Both the position numbers and the translations under genes were made by a program. Below, one piece after another: positions 56,581 to 64,000 of a DNA stretch of 64,000 nucleotides. Positions within the stretch are counted from its first letter, which is position 1. Each line of letters begins with the position of its first letter. The stretch comes from Diphasiastrum complanatum. Its lineage: Eukaryota; Streptophyta; Lycopodiopsida; Lycopodiales; Lycopodiaceae. The DNA lies in contig CM055108.1 in the NCBI GenBank assembly GCA_029204225.1, positions 3,198,473-3,262,472 on the forward strand. The letters run 5' to 3'. The notes beneath the pieces are model-generated. The model saw only the letters and a list, made by a program, of their open reading frames with translations. It had not been told where the DNA came from and did not search any database.

Positions 56581-58559
56581 ATCCCGTGCATTATATCTTA
56601 TATACTTTTTAGTAATTGTATATAGAAAACCTGGAAACTATACTACGTTCATATGACCGAACTAAAACCGATGGTGATGTACAAAGTCAAAACACATGAA
56701 TAGTTTGTTAGTTACTTAGTTTATATCATAATGACCTATGAACAGTTCATCAAAATAGATGCTTATTTTTTTGATCAAAAATTAGTCGAGATAGCCCGTT
56801 TCGGGTAGAGGCAATCTAATTTGAGATTGGAATGTTTTTAAAAACAAAGTTTCTAAAACTCTGTATATTTGAGGCTTTTAATAAGGCATTTTTTAATTGT
56901 GGTTGTATTACAAGACCTTATACTTGTATTGACTATTATTTTGACTCAGAAACGGAACTGCCATGATTTAGACATTTTCCCATTGCATTCAATCAGATTA
57001 TGCATGCAGAGGTTTACTGTTTTAGATTGTCTGCAATTCTGGAAATAAATTTCAAAATTCATGTCTATAGTTGATTTTTGTTAGGTGCTATTTTAAATTT
57101 AACATGCCTGCAAAAGGCAACCACTCTTTGCTGTCACAACTGATACACGTAATCCAAAAAAAACTATGTTATAGAATGTTGTCTATAATAGGAGGTAATC
57201 ACATATAGAATGTTCTTTACGTAACTTCGAAGTTCTTGTATATAACTTCCTTACAATTTCACACATATGTAATTCCTTCCATATTTGTTGGATGCTATTT
57301 GTAGTAAACTGTTTGAAAATCCCATCCTATTCCAATCATCCATCAATTTGGTTTATCTACAAATTCGTGTCTAAATAGTGTACCTTTCGCATGGAATACT
57401 GACAACAATAGTAAGGAATTTGAACGTCGAAACTCACAATCAATTGCGAACTTCTGTTGTTTTTGGAGTTCTCAATTGACTTGCTTATTTTTTTCAAACT
57501 CTCGCTAGCCAAAGCTTTCAAAAAGTGGCCCGCTGCACCACAAAAACTTTACTTAACTTTACGCAAAAACTTTACTTAAATTACAAAAGTGAGTATTAAC
57601 TTGAAACTTTTGATTCCCACTTTCGCTAATGAACAAATCGTCGTCAAAATTTTCTGAAAACTTTCTGCGTAGTCTATTAATTGTTTCAACTTTCATTTAC
57701 CAATCGTTACGTACTTTCTGCCTACTCTATTAATTGTCTCGCCTTTCATTTCACAATCGTTAGGAATGATTTCTACATAAGAAAAACAATAATGTTGCTT
57801 TTGAAAGATTGTCATGTGTACGACATGCCTGCGATGGCCATAACAAGGTTATGGACTTCAGACATACGAATCCGAATTACGTTATCTATTTTCCGACACT
57901 TTCCATCTTGTCAAATTCAACAAGCTCTGTCATACATTTCAAGTCGACAGTAGTACTATCATTCTATATAATAGACTAAAACTCCACCACATCTTCCTCA
58001 GAAAGAATTGAACCGTCATCCTTACTCTCTCTCTGTCTCTCTTTCAGAAACTCAATCTTGATTTTGTCAACAAATCAACATAAACTATTTTCTAGTATTC
58101 TTGGTTGTATTCGTTCTTTTTTTGTACCAAACTGAGGTTAAAAATTCTGAACTAGCGCTTCTTCTGCAACAACTTTTGCTTCCACTTTTGGTTCAGCTTC
58201 AAAATTTGTACTATTTCTGTGTTTCTTTGCTTGTAAACTACACATACACACTAATAAAGCCACAGTTTCTTCCTCTTCTATGAATTCAATGAGATCCTGA
58301 TCATATGATATGTGTAGCTACACTTATTGTTTTTCTTTTAGGCCTATGGACTTACTGATTACCTTATTTTCCACATTTATGTATGTAATGTATTAATTCT
58401 CTAGAGCTTCAAGATCTGTTTTGTCATCCAAAATTGCGTAGGTAACATTTCCAAAGAGGTGCTTAATGCTATCACAAACTAGGTCAGAAGCATTTTGTGA
58501 GTCTAACATTTGAAAATGGAAGATCACAACCGACTCCTTTTATGTTCCTGTTACACGTT
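56581..58559. other. AT-rich spacer
   Basis: No supported gene. ORFs 57681-57953 and 58101-58283 have no domain. A short CTCTCT tract lies at 58026-58044. Confidence 0.35.
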
Positions 58560-59460
58560 TTACTCGTATGAGTTCTGGTTCCTCAATTTTAAATACCATA
58601 CCAAATTATTTGCTGTGACCTCTCCAGAATTCCTGGTATTCTGATTTTGATTCATCGGGAAAAGCGATCGAGTAATTGGTTTGAACCTTCTTCTTCTGTT
58701 CCTGAATTTCTGGATAAACTTGTAGCCAGACACATGAAAAAAATCTTGGAACTTTAAAACGAAACTCTGGAAGCTCATAAAAATGATACTCATACTTGTT
58801 GTTGCGCAAAATCCTTACAACAATCAGAATGATGTCATGTATTGTTCCTTATATACTATTTCATACCCATGTTCTTGAAGGATAGTAGCCTCTGGAAACC
58901 TATTTGTGGGACTAGTCAGATCTTGCAAAGTTTGTATTCTGGATGGTCTGAGAGGTGAAAGATGCTGGAGGTGGATACATCTTCAGATTATAGGCCAAAT
59001 ACCTCATAGTTGCCAGGCGATTTCGATTGAAAAGGTTCATACGAATTTGAAATTCCTTCAAAATTTGTGGATAAAGTTGTACCCAAGCACATGAAAAAAA
59101 TCCTGAAAATTCTAAAACGCAATTCTGGAAGCCCAAAAAAAATGATACTCGTCATCTGTTAGCAGATTCCTTATAGCAACATAATGTTGTCATGTACCTG
59201 TTGTTTATATACTATTTCATACCCATGTTCTTCAAGGACAGTAGCCTCTGAGAACCTATCTGTGGGACCAGTAAGGTCTTGCAAAGTTCGTGTTCTGGAT
59301 GCTTTGAGATGTGAGGGATGCTGGAGGTGAATACATCTTCAGATTTTAAGTTTCCAGTGAGATGGATGCCTCTGTCTGGAGTCTGAAAAGGCTTGGTCCT
59401 CCTGTTTTTTGTCTTATGCTTCCTTGTCACTGACCTGGAGTTCGGCAATAGATTGTTGCA
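58560..59460 (-). repeat. tandemly duplicated 0.3-kb segment, possibly coding on minus
   Basis: 58699-59005 and 59053-59350 align over about 300 bp, 350 bp apart (anchor ACTATTTCATACCCATGTTC at 58855 and 59209). Minus frames include ATVLEEHGYEIVYK and, in the other copy, ATILQEHGYEIVYK, the same peptide with conservative changes, which hints at past coding selection. Further ORF parts: WLQVYPEIQEQKKKVQTNYS. Family unknown; frames are broken in both. Confidence 0.45.
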
Positions 59461-62400
59461 TCTACATGCACTTTCAGGTGTAATTCAAAGACTTACATGC
59501 TCGGTGTAATCGACGTTGCTATCTTCACACAAATTGTGAGTAAGGGAATTAGATCTGGAGCTTGGTCTACCTACTCTAGAACTTGTTTTGATTGCCACAA
59601 GCCAGACCAGAAGTTGCTTCAAAGGTGATTGGATTGAGAGATGATGGAGACATGAGCAGAGTTTTCTCTAATTGGATTTCGGCTTCACGTGAATGGCTAC
59701 GTAAGAGGCTTCATAAATAAGGTATGCAAATGCAAAATACACATTTGCTGGAGGTGAAACTCTTTCTTTGTTTCACGGTTGCCATTTACAACAGAGGCAC
59801 GTTTTTTTTACAAATGAGCTTTGCTACGCACTTCGGTTGACAGAGAAAGCACTTTCAATGTCCACCGGACAGGCTTCATGTTTTCTTTGGAGAACAAATT
59901 CTTGCTAAATATTAACATAAGGTTTTGATATGTATATATTGACATGTTGGTACTTCGATTCAAGGAGCTGATCAAGTGATGTGCATGTATATCTTTTGAA
60001 GCCAAATTTAAATGCTTTAGACCTCTAGAAGGACACATATGTCTTGAAATTGCACACACCAGACTATCTGATTGCTTTTTCAGCCATTGAAAACTTTCAT
60101 CATTTTTCAAATATCTTCATATTTGATAAACATTCTACTTGCGTGTGGACTTGAATCACGCTCTATAGGGAGAGTCAATCAAAAAACCTTGTTTTCGAGT
60201 TCAGAGAGCTGTTTTAGATAGGTTCAGAATAGCAGGCAGAGAAATTTGGTTTATGAAACATTCACACAATACCATCTGACCAATTTTTGGTCTCGTAAAA
60301 AAAGTATGAGCTGTAATCAAGGTGTAGACACCAAGCAACATATCTTGTGTTGCGCTTGTAATTGTCTGACCACCCTGGAAACAAGCGAACTGATTTTCGG
60401 CAGCCACCAGTTCCCGTGTTTCAAGCTTTGCTTCAAGTAGAATGTACAACTAAGATGCATACAACTGAGATGCATTGCCCTCAAAACCCAATGTCCTATG
60501 AGACAGTTAGAATATGATTTATTCTGAATGTATTGTTAATTTGCAATTTAGAAGAAACATTAAACTATGTACATAAAGAATGGGTGGACAATTGCCAAAA
60601 ACTTTATCTTTGTCACGGACCTGTGCTTCTTATTTGTCTCTAACCTTGCTGTTCATTCTTGTATTGGCTCAAAATTGTGTAGTGAATCTCTTTTCTTAAC
60701 TACTTGCAAATTATTTTGTTTAATAAAAAGTCATGATTCTGTCAATGTACTCAACCTCTATCAACTTCTGGTTTTTGTTTTTGTATTCAAATACTTACAA
60801 AATAGCTGCAACATTGCCATACCGTCATTCTGACAACCAGTTTCAATAGTATTATTTTCAAAGATTTTGAATTCCCTGTACCAAATTGTAAAATGTTGCA
60901 ACCGTTGTTTTTTAGAGCAAAAACCTACTTTCTTAGATGATTTGCAAAACTGACATCATAATGCATTGAGATTGTGTCTATTTTGTGTTTTTACATTTCA
61001 TATGGGACTATGATTTTAAATAATTTACTAAGTTTTGAAGAAGTACCCTCATTATATTCACGTCCTCTGTAAAGAATCGTATAGTAGCAAGCTACTTGTT
61101 TAATGAGCCCAGTTATGTAGTACACCCGTTAGTTGTGTGCAATGATAGTTCTTCCTTTGCGCATGTCTTCTAAAAAGGTTTTTTTCTTATCCCATTTTCT
61201 CTGAACTGACCCAGTCCACCAAAATTGATTAAATTGAGAACCAAATATTATGTCTCAATCATCGTTCAGACAACGCCCAAAACTGGATTTCGGACTTTGA
61301 TTTGGATATCTTTCTTTCTGATTCCTCATGATCATGACACTAGCAACCATTTCTTTCTTAAATGGGTTCATAGGCAGAATCAAAACAGCACAAATGCTCA
61401 ATCAAAATCAGCTCAGAATCAAAACAGCGCAACTGCTCAATAAGACTAGCCCATTAACAGATGCTGCACAACAGGTAAAGTTGGACAAAGACACAGGTAT
61501 AGATTCCAAATCAAAACGAATACTTCATCTCAATTATAGAGAAGAATCAAGTGATTGAAATTTGCTACTGAGTTTAGAGACCTTAAAATAGAAACCCTGG
61601 ACCTGTGTAATTGAAACTCATCCAAAAACTAACTAATCACCATACAAGAGAAAAAAAACCAGCTTTGCAACTGAATGTCTTTCTTAAATTCTGTACTTGA
61701 AGATGCACACAGCTTTTACAACAGAATTGACGCCCCACACCCGCAATTTCAAAAAGTACTCGAGATTAGTTTCTAAACCTGTTGTTTACGAAAAGTAGCC
61801 TTATAGCCTGTTCGCACCTGACTCCTGAGATGATACCAGTGCTTCTAATACAAATAGGCAAAATGCTGAAATTAAGATTCTCACAAATCAGAAAATGAGT
61901 ACTTCATTGTCTATCATTAGTTCCTTTTAGTTATGTCTTTTCAAAAACGCCTCCCTATCCATAATTTATTAGCTTTGCTCCAGTAAGAGAACCCGATTAG
62001 TCACTCTTGGAAAGTAGATACTTGCAACACATGTGACAGGTATTGGAAAAGTACACTGGAAAGTACACAGATTTATTGACGATATTAGGCAAAGCCTCTT
62101 ATATGTATGCTCCTTGAATCATGTGACTGTTGATGTGCTTTAACTTACCAATTTCAGTAGTTTATAAGTTCTTCTTGAGCAATTGGGCTTACAACCGTTA
62201 ACATCTTTAGATCATAGATTCCAGTGGTTAATAAGTTCTTTTTGACAAAAATGCATCTCGAGGGACAAAACTGCAATACAAGAGCAAAAAACAGAGGCAA
62301 GCAAACTGAAACAATCTCCTCAATCATAGCACTAGTGTATCTCATTTATTGCACCCTTCCCAACAATAATGTGTTACACCGAAATTGGGTACAAGAAAAC

Positions 62401-62950
62401 AAGTACAAGTTTTGTAGGTGGCATTAAAAAACCTTGCTTCATCTTGTATATGTGCATAAAATCCAACTTCACAATTAATAAAACTTTATATTAATGTTAT
62501 CTACTTAAAATTTTGTTGATATATATAATCTATTGCATATATTCATTTAATGGGTACGTGACTCATCAAAATTTCAACCAATTGCTTGTATATATTATAA
62601 TTGCTACATGCTACTCAATATATGGATTAGTACTATAACTATTAGGAAGCCACTTTTGACAGTTTCATATATTGCATTTTCAAGACACTGCAATTTCAAT
62701 GCCAATTAACAAAAAAGTCGAAAGATGCAAAAACATGAACAAACAAGAGATTTTGTATAAAAGATAATTACGAGCTGCAACTATGGTACTAAAAAACATA
62801 GCCCATAAATAAAATCTACATAAAATCAATTCAATACTAACATCTGATGGTATACAACATATATCAGTGCCAGTTTTTGGACTCCTTATACAAAAGACAG
62901 AAGGTGTGTTTTTTTATAAGGAATCAGAAAACGAAATCATGAAGAGGTCG
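59461..62950. other. AT-rich spacer
   Basis: No recognised gene, LTR or RNA gene in about 3.5 kb. ORFs at 59808-60110, 60201-60449, 60567-60833 and 61225-61558 are short and without domain. A near-duplicate of CAAAACAGC(G/A)CAA(A/C)TGCTCAAT occurs at 61382 and 61421. Confidence 0.35.
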
Positions 62951-62959
62951 TACCTTTGG

Positions 62960-63075
62960 GACTGGGGTCTACCGGCAGCTCCTGGGGGGCTCTACCCCCC
63001 AAACACTCCGCCGGGGGGCTATCACCCCTCGGACCCCCTGTTTGTCGAGGTGCTCCAACCCTGAAACCCGCCACG
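62960..63075. repeat. GC-rich island with self-pairing G/C tracts
   Basis: CCTGGGGGGCTCTACCCCCCAAA and GCCGGGGGGCTATCACCCC form two short hairpins in an otherwise AT-rich flank. Looks like a fragment of a dispersed GC-rich repeat. Confidence 0.45.
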
Positions 63076-64000
63076 ACTTCCCTACTGTGCAATCTAGCCA
63101 TCGCTCTAACCATCATGATCTCACAGTAGCCCCATACTAACAACCGTGCTCAATAATAGCTTCTTCTCATAACGAGGATCTTACAGATTTCAGCTCATAG
63201 TTTACTAGTGAGTACTAAAATAAGAGGTGAATCTTTAGTTATGTTTAACAGTTTCTGCACTTTAGTTAACTATGACCTAGGTCTAAGATCATAAAACTTT
63301 ACCATCAAATATGATTTCAAATCAGATTATTTTAACTAGTTTCTAATATGTCCAGTAATGTACATACACAAAATGGCTTTGCCTACCACCTTATACCAAT
63401 GAATTGATGACGCAATCAAATCCAAGCAAACATAAATCGCTTGATCTCCGATTCCTTGATTCTGAAGCCCAACTATGAAGTCTCCCTTAACTTTATCAAA
63501 TCCTATTTCCAATCAGCAATAATGAAATAGTTGTCTCATACTAATAAGTCTATATAAATATTCAAAAACATTTGTTTGTACTAATACAAAGTACTATGAT
63601 TTTCTTAGATCTATATGAGACCTCGAAATCCTGAATTCATACTGATATAATATCATGTTCTGTTACTTGCCATATAATAAAAAACTCCTAAACATGTATT
63701 CCTTTGTCTTCGTATTCATCAAACTAGAGAATAAAATAAACATAAACATAATAATATAACCAAATTAATCTCTTCACATATAATTTTCTTTGTATTACAA
63801 TTAAAAAAAGAACAATATTTTAATGCTAATTTACGTCAAATAATAAGAGCTCTAAATCTATCGTTCGCATTCATAACAGAATAATAGAATGTACCTAATA
63901 CTAATAGGGACTTTAGATTCAAAAAACCATAATTTCTGTTTTTTATTCTACTAGTTTTTAAAATTCATATTCGTCCTGCGTCATGTTACTAACATGTTTT
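63076..64000. other. AT-rich spacer to window end
   Basis: Nothing recognised. Confidence 0.4.

Overview
This is nuclear DNA of a land plant, seen as a transposon-rich stretch with few genes. The signs are AT-rich spacers, GT-AG introns, a plant-type alpha/beta-hydrolase, a dirigent-family gene, Ty1/Copia elements primed by initiator tRNA-Met, a Ty3/Gypsy remnant, many (CT)n/(GA)n microsatellites and two Penelope-like (PLE) reverse-transcriptase fossils. PLEs next to dirigent genes and heavy repeat load fit a large-genome seed-free plant such as a fern, or possibly a conifer; this is an inference that the sequence alone does not prove.

Layout. 0-2.1 kb: the 3' part of an alpha/beta-hydrolase gene whose phase-0 intron holds a PLE fossil. 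4.7-5.2 kb: repeated hairpins. 7.4-8.6 kb: a second, different PLE fossil. 10.5-12.4 kb: Gypsy remnants. 13.2-16 kb: dispersed, tandem and satellite-like repeats. 16.1-20.3 kb: a decayed Copia element with one LTR. 20.4-21.8 kb: an internally deleted Copia of another lineage. 23.2-23.8 kb: a degenerate minisatellite.

24.0-29.0 kb and 36.9-39.8 kb are two copies of one segmental duplication, each carrying a dirigent gene on the minus strand. The first copy is intact and the second is a pseudogene. The first copy also gained two inverted Tourist-like MITEs, and the second copy preserves both empty sites. Between the two copies lie a spliced, unrecognised transposase-like gene (30.7-32.5 kb) and a divergent histone H3-like pseudogene with its own promoter-like region and an unusual C-terminal extension (33.0-33.6 kb).

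39.9-43.0 kb: GC-rich tandem repeats, hairpins and a broken acidic ORF. 43.9-46.7 kb: a recent 1.38-kb tandem duplication whose second unit gained an 86-bp tRNA-like SINE, with the empty site preserved in the first unit. 47.2-53.2 kb: a young, structurally complete Copia element (LTRs, TSD, PBS, PPT, uninterrupted 1342-codon gag-pol) whose protease active-site Asp is Tyr. The Copia and the 1.4-kb tandem lie between two inverted copies of a 0.45-kb repeat. 54-64 kb: mostly AT-rich sequence with two short unrecognised ORFs and one duplicated 0.3-kb segment.

There is no operon-like or cooperating gene system here. The main value of the window is a set of internally dated insertions and duplications, the H3-like locus and the two PLE lineages.
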